The notes below the pieces were generated by a model. It ran no database searches and was not told where the DNA came from. It saw only the letters and a program-made list of their open reading frames with translations. A stretch of DNA of 64,000 nt from Brevundimonas sp. SGAir0440 (GTDB taxonomy: Bacteria > Pseudomonadota > Alphaproteobacteria > Caulobacterales > Caulobacteraceae): contig NZ_CP039435.1 of assembly GCF_005484585.1 (NCBI RefSeq), forward strand, positions 806,001 through 870,000, written 5' to 3'. The first letter of the stretch is position 1. The number at the start of each line of letters is the position of its first letter. Shown here one piece after another: positions 53,089-62,138 of the stretch. The position numbers and the translations under genes are program-made.

Positions 53089-54165
53089 ATGACCGATCTC
53101 GCCACACTCGAACTCGACCTGATCAACGCCATCGGCGGCGCGGAAACCGTCGCCGCCCTGGAAGAGGTGCGCGTCGCCGCCCTGGGCAAGTCCGGCTCCG
53201 TCTCCGGCCTGCTGAAGGGCATGGGCGCCATGAGCCCCGACGAACGCCGTGAACAGGGGCCGATGATCAACGGCCTGCGCGACCGCGTCGCCGCCGCCAT
53301 CGCCGCGAAGAAGACCGCGCTGGAAGCCGCCGAACTGGACGCGCGTCTGCTGTCGGAACGCATCGATCTGACCCTGCCGGCGCGTCCGCGCAGGAAGGGC
53401 GGGGTCCACCCGACCATGCAGGTGATGGACGAGATGATCGCCCTGTTCGCCGAGATGGGCTTCGCTGTGGCCGAAGGTCCGGACATCGAGGACGACTTCC
53501 ACAACTTCACGGCCCTGAACTTCCCGCCCAAACACCCGGCGCGGGAAATGCACGACACCTTCTTCCTGAAGCCCGACCCCGAGACGGGCGAGCGCAAGGT
53601 GCTGCGGACCCACACCAGCCCGGTGCAGGTCCGAACCATGATGTCGCAAAAGCCGCCGATCCGCATCGTCGCCCCGGGCCGCACCTTCCGCAAGGATTCG
53701 GACGCCACCCACACGCCGATGTTCCACCAGATCGAGGGTCTGGTGATCGACCGTGACATTCACATGGGCCACCTGAAGACCACGCTTCAGACCTTCATCG
53801 CCCGCTTCTTCGAACTGGACGCGGTCCAGGCGCGCTTCCGTCCGCACCACTTCCCCTTCACCGAACCGTCGGCCGAAATGGACATCCGCTGCGATCGCTC
53901 TGGCGGAAAACTGGTGTTCAACACCGGCGACGACTGGCTGGAGATTCTGGGCTGCGGGATGGTGCATCCCAATGTGCTCAGGAACTGCGGCATCGACCCG
54001 GACGAATATCAGGGCTTCGCCTTCGGCATGGGCGTGGATCGGCTGGCCATGCTGAAATACGGCGTGCCCGACCTGCGCCCCATGTTCGACGCCGACACCC
54101 GCTGGCTGTCCCACTACGGCTTCTCGGCCTTCGCCGCCCCCAACCCGGCCTCGGGCCTGAGCTGA
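53089..54165 (+). CDS. pheS: phenylalanyl-tRNA synthetase alpha chain
   Basis: 358 aa. An N-terminal coiled coil (residues 1-85) precedes the class II core. Motifs include [68 protein letters not shown] and [17 protein letters not shown]. Complete. Forms an alpha2beta2 enzyme with PheT. A small gene sits between pheS and pheT. Confidence 0.97.
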   Translation: MTDLATLELDLINAIGGAETVAALEEVRVAALGKSGSVSGLLKGMGAMSPDERREQGPMINGLRDRVAAAIAAKKTALEAAELDARLLSERIDLTLPARPRRKGGVHPTMQVMDEMIALFAEMGFAVAEGPDIEDDFHNFTALNFPPKHPAREMHDTFFLKPDPETGERKVLRTHTSPVQVRTMMSQKPPIRIVAPGRTFRKDSDATHTPMFHQIEGLVIDRDIHMGHLKTTLQTFIARFFELDAVQARFRPHHFPFTEPSAEMDIRCDRSGGKLVFNTGDDWLEILGCGMVHPNVLRNCGIDPDEYQGFAFGMGVDRLAMLKYGVPDLRPMFDADTRWLSHYGFSAFAAPNPASGLS

Positions 54166-54218
54166 ACCCATGAGTGACGCTGCCAAAGCCGCGTCATACC
54201 GATTAAGAGGCTAAAGTA

Positions 54219-54614
54219 ATGGCGCGTTTGCCGATCAACCGACCCGTCAATCTTGCACGCGATTTGACCCAGACGACATTCGAGAACGTCGATCTGAACC
54301 TGCACGATCTTTATCAGCATTGCCGTGACAAGGGCGCTGTCGTGGGGCGCACCTTCACCGGTTGCCGGCTGGATGGCCCGGCGATCGTTCTGGTCGGACC
54401 CGGCACGACGTTCGATGAGACGAACTTCGGCGACTCGCGCGGGGGTATGAAGAATCTTCTGCTCCAGCCGATGGGGGACAAGGCGCTGGGCACCATCCCG
54501 ATGCATGACTGCACCTTCGTGGGCTGCGAATTCTACAATGTCGGCTTCACCGGAGCCGCAGATATTCTGGAGCAGCTGGCGGCTGTTCCGACGGTGGCGG
54601 GACCGGCGGCATGA
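54219..54614 (+). CDS. unknown protein between pheS and pheT
   Basis: 131 aa, soluble. It contains spaced segments with the pentapeptide-repeat look ([48 protein letters not shown]), suggesting a small right-handed beta-helix or similar fold. I do not recognise the family. Its stop overlaps the pheT start (ATGA) and it begins 53 bp after pheS, so it is cotranscribed and coupled to pheT. Confidence 0.7.
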   Translation: MARLPINRPVNLARDLTQTTFENVDLNLHDLYQHCRDKGAVVGRTFTGCRLDGPAIVLVGPGTTFDETNFGDSRGGMKNLLLQPMGDKALGTIPMHDCTFVGCEFYNVGFTGAADILEQLAAVPTVAGPAA

Positions 54615-57034
54615 AGTTCACCCTGTCCTGGCTGAAGGACCACCTCGAAACCGAGGCGGATGTTCAGCAGATCGCCGAGGCCATGACCATGGCCGGGCTG
54701 GAGGTCGAGGAGGTGCTCGACCCCGCCTCCAAACTGGCGCCGTTCACTGTGGCCAAGATCGTTTCGGCCGAGCGTCACCCCAACGCCGACCGGCTGCAGG
54801 TCTGCCAGGTCGAGACGGTCGACGGGATGAAGGAGATCGTCTGCGGCGCGCCGAACGCGCGGGCGGGCCTGACCACCATCTACGCCCCCATCGGCGCCTA
54901 TGTGCCGGGCCTGGGCGTGACCCTGGTCGAGAAGCCGGTGCGCGGCGTGGTGTCGAACGGCATGCTGTGCTCGGCCTCGGAGCTCGAGTTGTCGGACGAG
55001 AGCGACGGCATTCAGGAGCTGCCGCCCGAAATCCCCGTGGGCACGCCGGTCGCCGGCCTGTTCGGCGCCGAGCCGGTCATCGATTTCGAGGTCACGCCGA
55101 ACCGGCCCGACTGGCTGGGCGTGGCCGGCATCGCGCGGGATCTGGCCGCCGCCAGCGTCGGCAAGCTGAAGCATTTCGACATCGCCGTGGTGCGCGGGGC
55201 CTTCCCGTCGCCGATCAGCGTGCGGCTGGAGGCTCCCGAGATGTGCCCGGTTTTCGCCGGTCGCGTCATTCGCGGCGTCAAGAACGGCCCGTCGCCGGCG
55301 TGGCTGCAGAAGCGTCTGACGGCCATCGGCCTGCGCTCGATCAACCGTCTGGTCGATGTGACCAATCTGATCGCCTATGACCGCGCTCGCCCGCTGCACG
55401 TCTATGACGTCGCCAAGCTGTCAGGAACGGAGATCGTGGTGCGGGCGGGGCAGGTTTCGGCCGCGACCGGCGGGCACGAGCATCTGATCGCCCTGGACGG
55501 CAAGACCTACGCCGCATCCGCAGCCGACTGCATCATCGCCGACGCCGGGGGCGAGCGCCCCATCGGCCTGGGCGGCGTGATGGGCGGGGAATCGACCGGC
55601 TGCGACGAGACCACCACCGACGTCTTCCTGGAAAGCGCCTGGTTTGACCCGCTGGTCATCGCCCAGACCGGCCGTGCGTTGGGCATCCACTCCGACGCCC
55701 AGTACCGGTTCGCGCGCGGCGTCGATCCGGTCTCGGTCACGCCGGGTCTGGAACTGGCCACGCGTTTGATCCTGGACCTGTGCGGCGGCGAGCCGTCGGA
55801 CATCGTCTTTGTCGGCGAACCGCCGGCCAGCCCGGCGCCCTTCGCCTTCGACCCCGCCTATGTGAAGCGTCTCAGCGGCATGGATCTGGCCGACGACCGG
55901 ATCGGGACCATCCTGGGCCAGCTCGGGTTCCTGGTTCAGGCCGCGCCGGCCGGTCAGGCCGAGCCCTGGATCGTCACCCCGCCCTCATGGCGTCGCGACG
56001 TCGAAGGTCCGGCCGATCTGGTGGAAGAGGTTGCGCGCATCGAGGGCTTCGACAGCCTGCCCGATACGCCTCTGCCCGAGGTCGCCCGCCCCGCCGGCGG
56101 CGTGTTGAGCCTCCGCCAGGCCCGCGTCCGCACCGCGCGTCGCGCCCTGGCGGCCCTCGGTTACGCCGAGGCCGTCACGTGGTCCTTCACCAAACAGTCG
56201 ACCGCGGCCCTGTTCGGCGGCGGGGATGATCGGCTGGTGCTGGAGAACCCCATCGCGGCCGATCTGGACTGCATGCGGCCCTCGGCCCTGCCGAACTTGG
56301 TCCAGGCGGCGGCGAGGAACGCCGCGCGCGGTTTCGCCGACGCCGCCCTGTTCGAGATCGGCCCCATCTATCTGGGCGACGGTCCGGCGGATCAGCGCAC
56401 GGTCATCGCCGGCCTGGTCGCCCCGCACGCCGCCCGTCACTGGGCCGGCGCCGGTGAGGACGCCCTGTTCGCGCTCAAGGGCGACCTGACCACCCTGCTG
56501 GAAGAGATCGGCGCCCCGGTCGCCTCGCTGCAACTGGTCCAGGGCCAGAACCGCGACTGGTGGCACCCTGGCCGTTCGGCCCGGCTGCAACTGGGCCCCA
56601 AGAATGTGATGGTCGAGCTCGGCGAACTGCATCCGCGCGTCCTGAAGGCGCTGGACGCTGACGGTCCGATCTTGGCCTTCGAAATCGTGCTGGACAATGT
56701 GCCGGAGCCACGCGGCAAAAGCGGCAAGGCGCGCGGCTCGGCGGACCTGTCGGCCTTCATGCCCCTGACCCGCGACTTCGCCTTCGTGGTGGAAGACGCC
56801 AAGCCTGTGGGCGATCTGGTCCGGGCCGCGACGGGGGCCGACAAGGCCCTGGTCGCGGACGTGCGCGTCTTCGACGTCTATCGCGGCAAGGGCGTGGACG
56901 AGGGCTTCAAGTCCGTCGCCCTGGAGGTCGTGATCCAGCCGCGCGAAGCCACCCTGACCGAAGCCGAGATCGAGGCCCTGACCGCCAAGGTCGTCGGAGC
57001 GGTCGAAAAGCAGGGCGGCAAGCTGCGGGCTTGA
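54611..57034 (+). CDS. pheT: phenylalanyl-tRNA synthetase beta chain
   Basis: 807 aa, full length. The order is: N-terminal tRNA-binding (EMAP-like) domain ([22 protein letters not shown]), B3/B4 editing region, B5 domain, core and C-terminal anticodon-binding fold ([26 protein letters not shown]). ATG 54611 overlaps the small gene upstream by 4 bp. Confidence 0.97.
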   Translation: MKFTLSWLKDHLETEADVQQIAEAMTMAGLEVEEVLDPASKLAPFTVAKIVSAERHPNADRLQVCQVETVDGMKEIVCGAPNARAGLTTIYAPIGAYVPGLGVTLVEKPVRGVVSNGMLCSASELELSDESDGIQELPPEIPVGTPVAGLFGAEPVIDFEVTPNRPDWLGVAGIARDLAAASVGKLKHFDIAVVRGAFPSPISVRLEAPEMCPVFAGRVIRGVKNGPSPAWLQKRLTAIGLRSINRLVDVTNLIAYDRARPLHVYDVAKLSGTEIVVRAGQVSAATGGHEHLIALDGKTYAASAADCIIADAGGERPIGLGGVMGGESTGCDETTTDVFLESAWFDPLVIAQTGRALGIHSDAQYRFARGVDPVSVTPGLELATRLILDLCGGEPSDIVFVGEPPASPAPFAFDPAYVKRLSGMDLADDRIGTILGQLGFLVQAAPAGQAEPWIVTPPSWRRDVEGPADLVEEVARIEGFDSLPDTPLPEVARPAGGVLSLRQARVRTARRALAALGYAEAVTWSFTKQSTAALFGGGDDRLVLENPIAADLDCMRPSALPNLVQAAARNAARGFADAALFEIGPIYLGDGPADQRTVIAGLVAPHAARHWAGAGEDALFALKGDLTTLLEEIGAPVASLQLVQGQNRDWWHPGRSARLQLGPKNVMVELGELHPRVLKALDADGPILAFEIVLDNVPEPRGKSGKARGSADLSAFMPLTRDFAFVVEDAKPVGDLVRAATGADKALVADVRVFDVYRGKGVDEGFKSVALEVVIQPREATLTEAEIEALTAKVVGAVEKQGGKLRA

Positions 57035-57078
57035 GGGAGCGCAGCGCCGTCGTTCAGGCGGCGCGGGGGACATTGGCG

Positions 57079-58419
57079 ATGACGACGGAACCTCAGGCGG
57101 CCCAACCGGATCGCGGCCATCTGCTGCGTGTCCTGGGCGTGACGTTCGGCGTCGCCGTCGTGGTCGGCGGCGTCATCGGTCAGGGCATACTGCGCACGCC
57201 GGGCGTGGTCGCCGAGGGGGTTCAGAACCCCACGATCATCATCGCGCTGTGGTGCGTCGCCGGTCTGGTCGCCTGGATCGACGCCATGTCGACCGTCGAA
57301 CTGGCCGCCTCGATCCGCAAGACGGGCGGCCCCTATATCTTTGCCCGACGCGCCTTCGGGTCGCTGACCGGCCTCGCCGTCGGCGTTTGCGACTGGCTGG
57401 GCAATATGGGCGGCATCGCCTTCATCGCCGTGGTCTTCGGCGAATATCTGCACCGACTAGGCGTCGCGACCAGCGTGCCGATCGGCGTCCTGGCCCTCTT
57501 GATTGTGGTCGTGGTGGGCAGCGTGCAATGGCTGGGCACCAAGGTCGGCGGTCGGGCGCAGGAGATCGGCAGCGCGGTCAAGGCGGCCCTGTTCACCGTG
57601 CTGATCATCGGCCTGTTCCTGGCGCCGCGCGGCGCGCCCGTCGCGACCGAGATCGCGCCGGCGACGGCGGCGGCCCTGACCTTCGGCGGCATCGTCATGG
57701 CCCTGCGGGCTATTTCCGGCACCTACTACGGCTGGAACAGCGCCTCCTACTTCTGCGAAGAGGTCGTCGATCCGGGCCGGACGATCGCGCGGGCGACCTT
57801 CTCGGGCATCGCCGTGGTGACGGTGATCTATGTGCTGGCCAACCTGGCCTATCTGAACGTCCTGACGCCGGCCGAGATGGCCGGGTCGAACCTCCTCGCG
57901 GCGGATGCGGCCGGTCGGGTGTTCGGCGATGTCGCCGGCTCAATCGTCACGGCCATTTCGCTGGTGTCGCTGGTGACGATCATCAATGCGATGGTCATGG
58001 TGTTCCCGCGCGTCCTGTTCGCCATGGCGCGCGAGTATCAGATTTCGGCCCTGACCCGGGTCGCCGCCAACGGCACGCCGCGTCTGGCCCTGATCGCCAC
58101 CGTGCTGGCCGGTGGGCTGCTGGCCACGATCGGCGTCTATGAAACCCTGCTGACCTTTTCGACGTCGCTGCTGGCGCTGATGAGCGTGCTGGTGAACGCC
58201 GCCGTCATCGTCCTGAGGGTGCGCGAGCCCAATCTGGAACGCCCCTGGAAGATGCCGCTCTATCCCCTGCCGGCGATCATCGCCCTGGCGATCAATACGA
58301 CCCTGTTCGTGATCTTCGTGGTCGAGGATCCTTTGACGGCTGGAAAGGCCTTTGGAATGCTGGCGGTCCTGATCGGCCTCGCCTGGTTGTTAGTCCGACG
58401 AAAGCGCGTCTTCCTATAA
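57079..58419 (+). CDS. APC-family amino acid permease
   Basis: 446 aa from ATG 57079 (GGGGGA upstream), 12 predicted helices. The unwound first helix is GVAVVVGGVIGQGILRTPG (the GxG substrate motif), followed by DAMSTVELAASIRKTGGPYIFARRAFG as in amino acid/polyamine/choline transporters. The substrate is unknown. The start is 45 bp after pheT, but there is no evidence that it carries phenylalanine. Confidence 0.87.
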   Translation: MTTEPQAAQPDRGHLLRVLGVTFGVAVVVGGVIGQGILRTPGVVAEGVQNPTIIIALWCVAGLVAWIDAMSTVELAASIRKTGGPYIFARRAFGSLTGLAVGVCDWLGNMGGIAFIAVVFGEYLHRLGVATSVPIGVLALLIVVVVGSVQWLGTKVGGRAQEIGSAVKAALFTVLIIGLFLAPRGAPVATEIAPATAAALTFGGIVMALRAISGTYYGWNSASYFCEEVVDPGRTIARATFSGIAVVTVIYVLANLAYLNVLTPAEMAGSNLLAADAAGRVFGDVAGSIVTAISLVSLVTIINAMVMVFPRVLFAMAREYQISALTRVAANGTPRLALIATVLAGGLLATIGVYETLLTFSTSLLALMSVLVNAAVIVLRVREPNLERPWKMPLYPLPAIIALAINTTLFVIFVVEDPLTAGKAFGMLAVLIGLAWLLVRRKRVFL

Positions 58420-58577
58420 TCCTTGAAGTATTCCAATCACGATTGTCCGCTCTGGCCCGAGACGATATCGAGTCACTGGTTGCCAGCACGGGGATCGGCT
58501 TTGCCTGTAGTTGCTATTGCCGTGAAGAGATAAGTGTCGTCTCGTAGTGACTTCATTCGAAGTTTGGGGAGAAGTAG

Positions 58578-58841
58578 ATGAACAGAGAAGTCCAGCACTG
58601 GCAGGTTATTTTTGACGGTCGAAAGCATCGTATGATTCATAATCATTTAGATACCGATCACCGCGTTCTGTCGAAGGGGCTGACGCACCAGCAGGCTTCA
58701 GCTATGGTTTCTGCAAAGAATGCTGATCACTCCCGTAAGGCTGTAGGCAATTTCATTACGGGTTTCATGCATGTATCGGCCGAGGCCGCAGGACACTGCG
58801 TAAAAACCGTTAAAGATGGCTACGACAAAGGCCGAAGGTAG
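58578..58841 (+). CDS. small protein of unknown function in an AT-richer patch
   Basis: 87 aa, rich in His and basic residues (KHRMIHNHLDTDHRVLSKGLTHQQASAMVSAKNADHS), with GGGGAGAAG before the ATG. No family recognised. Bases 58420 to about 58870 are much less GC-rich than the surroundings, and the codon choice differs (AAT, ATT, GTA), which suggests acquisition. No transposase or integrase is nearby. The 158 bp before it hold no other gene. Confidence 0.6.
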   Translation: MNREVQHWQVIFDGRKHRMIHNHLDTDHRVLSKGLTHQQASAMVSAKNADHSRKAVGNFITGFMHVSAEAAGHCVKTVKDGYDKGRR

Positions 58842-58981
58842 TCATTCGCCTTGCTGTCGCTGTGAGTGGGTAAGACCCCGTTAACCTTGAAGCCGCAAGG
58901 CTGCCGCAAAGGTCGGGGACGGTGAGGCCAAGACCGGCGCGCCAGCCGGCCGTCCTCTCGTCGCCTTTCGGAGCGCCCTCC

Positions 58982-59593
58982 ATGCATCGCCGCCAACTGA
59001 TCCTTTCGGGCCTCGCCACCGCCGCCGGCGCCTCGTCGCTGGGCGCCTGCGCCTCGGCGCCGCCGCGCGATCCCAACTATCCGATCCGCTCAGACCAGAC
59101 CGCCCAGGCCTACAGCTTCGATGAACTGGTTTCGGCCGGCTCGCGCGAGCTGGGCATCGCGGCCGAGGTCGTGGGCGGCGCGATCGAGCGTGTCTTCGCT
59201 GACCAGGGCGACCGCCCGACCGCCTATATCGCGGGCGAGGAAGGCTCCGGTGCCGTCGTCGTCGGCGCCCGTTATGGCCGCGGCGCCCTGCATATGAAGG
59301 ACCTGTCGGCGTCTCAGGAAGTGTTCTGGCAGGGCGCGTCGGTGGGTTGGGACTGGGGCGGCAACGCCAGCCGCGTCTTCACCCTGGTCTATGGCCTGTA
59401 CCACCCCGACATGATCTATCGCCGCTATCCCGGCATCGAGGGCTCGGCCTATCTGGTCGCGGGCCTGGGCGTGAACTATCAGCGCGCCGACGGCATCGTC
59501 CTGGCCCCCATCCGCACCGGCGTCGGCCTGCGCCTGGGCGCCAACGTCGGCACCATGAGCTACAGCCGTCAGCGCAATCTGCTGCCGTTCTAA
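58982..59593 (+). CDS. EipA/DUF1134-like exported lipoprotein
   Basis: 203 aa from ATG 58982. The N-terminus RRQLILSGLATAAGASSLGACAS has a twin-arginine-like start and a lipobox (LGAC). The body (AEVVGGAIERVFADQGDRPTAYIAGEEGSGAVVVGARYGRGALHMK through GVGLRLGANVGTMSYSRQRN) matches my memory of DUF1134, whose Brucella member EipA supports envelope integrity. Located in the periplasm. The promoter region has a GTTAAC (58871) but no clear paired CtrA site. Confidence 0.8.
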   Translation: MHRRQLILSGLATAAGASSLGACASAPPRDPNYPIRSDQTAQAYSFDELVSAGSRELGIAAEVVGGAIERVFADQGDRPTAYIAGEEGSGAVVVGARYGRGALHMKDLSASQEVFWQGASVGWDWGGNASRVFTLVYGLYHPDMIYRRYPGIEGSAYLVAGLGVNYQRADGIVLAPIRTGVGLRLGANVGTMSYSRQRNLLPF

Positions 59594-59595
59594 GC

Positions 59596-59634
59596 GCGCT
59601 AAGCTCGCGACGCGGTCGCTTGCGGCTTGAGCGC
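59596..59634 (-). promoter_or_regulatory. CAAG stem-loop element, copy after the epimerase stop
   Basis: 39 nt on the minus strand, 16 nt after the stop of the gene at 59651-60544: outer stem GCGCU/AGCGC, 5' loop strand CAAGCC, inner hairpin with GCGAC-CGC-GUCGC core, 3' strand UU. It matches the copy after rplT almost base for base, but its outer stem uses a C-G pair where that one uses U-G. Confidence 0.65.
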
Positions 59635-59650
59635 GTGGCCGCTTCGCGGG

Positions 59651-60544
59651 TTAGCTCACCAATCGCAGCGGCGGCGGCGCGTCCATCAGCGTCGCCAGCC
59701 CCTCGCGCCAGCTGGGATAGGCGGGCCGCCAGCCCAGTTCGGCCTTGGCCAGGGCGTTCGAGACGCGCTTGGAATCCAGATAGAAGCGACGCATCGCCTC
59801 GCTGACGCTGTCGTCGGTCCAGTCCACCTGGGGCGGGCGGGGCAGGCCCATCCGATCCGCCGCCCATTCCATCACCACATCGGCGGGCGAGGGTTCGTCG
59901 TCGGTCAGATTGTAGGCGGCGCCCGGTCGCGGCTGCGCCATCGAGGCGAACAGGCCCGAGACGATGTCATCCACATGGATGCGGTTGAAGACCTGGCCGG
60001 GCTTTCTGACCAGTTTCGCCGTGCCTTCCCTCAACCGCTCGACCACGCTGCGCGCCGGCCCGTAGAAACCGGGCAGGCGGAAGATCTGGACCGTCAGCCC
60101 CATCCCCTGCGCCCCGTCCAGCCAATCGCGTTCGGCCCGGACGCGGCGTGCGCCCTCCAGATTGGCGGCGTTCAGAGGCCCGTCCTCGAACACCCATCCG
60201 CCGGCCCGGTCGCCGTAGACGGAGGTGGAGGAGACATAACCGATCCAGTCGGGCCAAGCGTCGCCCGCAAGAGGCCCCAGGGCCCGCAGACCGGGACAGC
60301 CTTGGGCGTCCGGCGCGGCTGTGATCAGCACGGCCGTCGCCGCTTCCAGCGCCGTCTTCAGGGCCGCCGTATCGCTGGGGTCGATGGCCATGATCCCGTC
60401 GGCCGCCAGGGCGCGGCGCCGCTCGGGATCGCGAGAGGTGGCGGTCGCGCGTCCGCCGCGCCTCATGGCCTCCAGCGCCGCCGCCCGTCCCAGATAGCCG
60501 CCGCCGAAGACCAGCAGATCGAGGGGAGGGGAGGCGATAGGCAT
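59651..60544 (-). CDS. NAD(P)-binding epimerase/dehydratase family protein
   Basis: 297 aa, extended SDR fold. The nucleotide-binding motif is VFGGGYLGRAA, with SSTSVYGDRAGGWVFE carrying the Ser and Tyr region and IHVDDIVSGLFASM later. The substrate is unknown. From memory, members of this group are often annotated only as SDR family. It starts 8 bp after the stop of the SqdB-like gene, so the two form an operon. Confidence 0.78.
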   Translation of the reverse strand: MPIASPPLDLLVFGGGYLGRAAALEAMRRGGRATATSRDPERRRALAADGIMAIDPSDTAALKTALEAATAVLITAAPDAQGCPGLRALGPLAGDAWPDWIGYVSSTSVYGDRAGGWVFEDGPLNAANLEGARRVRAERDWLDGAQGMGLTVQIFRLPGFYGPARSVVERLREGTAKLVRKPGQVFNRIHVDDIVSGLFASMAQPRPGAAYNLTDDEPSPADVVMEWAADRMGLPRPPQVDWTDDSVSEAMRRFYLDSKRVSNALAKAELGWRPAYPSWREGLATLMDAPPPLRLVS

Positions 60545-60552
60545 TACGAAAC

Positions 60553-61785
60553 TCAGGCCGTCAGAACTTGGGAAGGCGGCGCGTCGACTGCCGGTCGCGC
60601 CTCATTTTCCAGCGCCTCCGCCCGGCGTTGGTTCCAGGCGGACACGCACGGCACCCGACCCAGATCGGCCCGGTCGGCATAGCGGCGGGCGATTTCCGTC
60701 ACCTCGTCCATCAGGCCTTGCGCCAGAGTGATCGGCTTGAGCCCCAGATCACGGAACTGATCGTTGGCGACGACCAGATCGTTCTCGTCGGCCTCCTGAC
60801 GCGGATTGGCGACATTGTGGATTTCGGCGCCGGTCTTGTCGGCGATCATGGCCGCCAGATCGCGCACGCGGCGGCTCTCGGTCATCTGGTTCAGGATCTT
60901 GACCCGGTCGCCCCGCTTGGGCGGGTTCTTCAGCGCCAGTTCGACGCAGCGCACCGTGTCCTGAATATGGATGAAGGCCCGCGTCTGGCCACCCGACCCA
61001 TGCACCGTCAGCGGATAGCCGACCGCCGCCTGCATCAGAAAGCGGTTCAGCACCGTGCCGTAATCGCCGTCATAGTCGAAGCGGTTGATCAGTCGTTCGT
61101 CCTGTTTGGTCTGTTCGGTCTGGGTGCCCCAGACGATGCCCTGGTGCAGGTCGGTGATGCGAAGATTGTCGTTGCGGGCATAGAACTGGAACAGCAGGGC
61201 GTCCTGCGTCTTGGTCATGTGATAGATGCTGCCCGGATTGGGCGGGAACAGGATTTCTTGCTCGGCGGGACCATTGTCGGTCTCCACCGTCACCTTCAGA
61301 TAACCCTCGGGGATGCGCAGGCCCGCCGTGCCGTAGCCATAGACGCCCATCGTCCCCAGGTGCGCCAGGTGGACGTCCAAGCCGCTTTCGACGATGGCGG
61401 CCAGCAGATGGTTGGTGGCGTTGATGTTGTTGTCGACGGTGTACAGCTTGTGCCGCGCCGACTTCATCGAATAGGGGGCGGCCCGCTGCTCGGCGAAATG
61501 CACCACGCTGTCGGGTGCAAAGTCGCGGATCAGGGCGACCAGGCGGTCGAACTCCTTGCCCACCGTCATGTTGACGAAGCCGATGTCACGGCCGGACACG
61601 TCTTTCCACGCCTTGATCCGCTCGCCCATGGTGCGGATCGGCGTCAGGGACTGGACCTCCAGCTCGTTGTCGATGTTGCGGCGGCTCAGGTTGTCGACGA
61701 TGGTCACGTCCCACCCTTCGGCCGACAGATGCAGGGCCGTGGGCCAGCCGCAAAAACCGTCGCCGCCCAGAACCAGCACGCGCAT
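60553..61785 (-). CDS. sqdB: UDP-sulfoquinovose synthase
   Basis: 410 aa from ATG 61785. Makes UDP-sulfoquinovose, the head-group donor of the sulfolipid SQDG, from UDP-glucose and sulfite. It matches plant SQD1 throughout: VLVLGGDGFCGWPTALHLS (Rossmann), DSVVHFAEQRAAPYSM, HLGTMGVYGYG, SIYHMTKTQD (active-site Tyr and Lys) and NRFLMQAAVGYPLTVHGSGGQTR. SQDG is known in Brevundimonas-like bacteria. The glycosyltransferase SqdX/SqdD is not in the window. Confidence 0.9.
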   Translation of the reverse strand: MRVLVLGGDGFCGWPTALHLSAEGWDVTIVDNLSRRNIDNELEVQSLTPIRTMGERIKAWKDVSGRDIGFVNMTVGKEFDRLVALIRDFAPDSVVHFAEQRAAPYSMKSARHKLYTVDNNINATNHLLAAIVESGLDVHLAHLGTMGVYGYGTAGLRIPEGYLKVTVETDNGPAEQEILFPPNPGSIYHMTKTQDALLFQFYARNDNLRITDLHQGIVWGTQTEQTKQDERLINRFDYDGDYGTVLNRFLMQAAVGYPLTVHGSGGQTRAFIHIQDTVRCVELALKNPPKRGDRVKILNQMTESRRVRDLAAMIADKTGAEIHNVANPRQEADENDLVVANDQFRDLGLKPITLAQGLMDEVTEIARRYADRADLGRVPCVSAWNQRRAEALENEARPAVDAPPSQVLTA

Positions 61786-62138
61786 GGGATCGCCTCGTCG
61801 TCGTCTCAAAGGTCATGCCTAGCCCAGCCGTCGCGCTTGGCAAAGCGCCGCCGTGCAGGGTTCGGTGCGACGCATTGACGAATATCGCTTGGAAAGGCCG
61901 CTCACTCGGGTTAAGTCTCTGCCGTCTCCCACTCAATCGCAGCTTTACGGGCGCATACCCGGCTGTTCGCGGCTTGAGCCGGCCATGACGGTCGGTCCCC
62001 AAAGGACCGGCGCACCATGCGGGCGACAAGGCATTCCGACAGTTCGACAATCGGGGATCGGCCCCGAGCGAGACGGAACCACGAAACGGACGGAACCGGC
62101 CTTCAGGCTTTGGTCCGCCCCTGCACACGGTAGCGCGA
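61786..62138. other. 353-bp gap without a gene
   Basis: Divergent region between the SqdB-like gene and the DUF4167 gene. No convincing reading frame, terminator or RNA gene was seen. A GGCTTGAGCC string at 61969-61978 resembles half of the CAAG element, but the flanking bases do not pair in the required way. Promoters for both genes should lie here. Confidence 0.5.

Noticed and set aside
61960..61990. GGCTTGAGCC in the 353-bp gap as a tenth element copy.
   Set aside because: The outer arms do not pair once the loop strands are placed, and the inner hairpin is missing.
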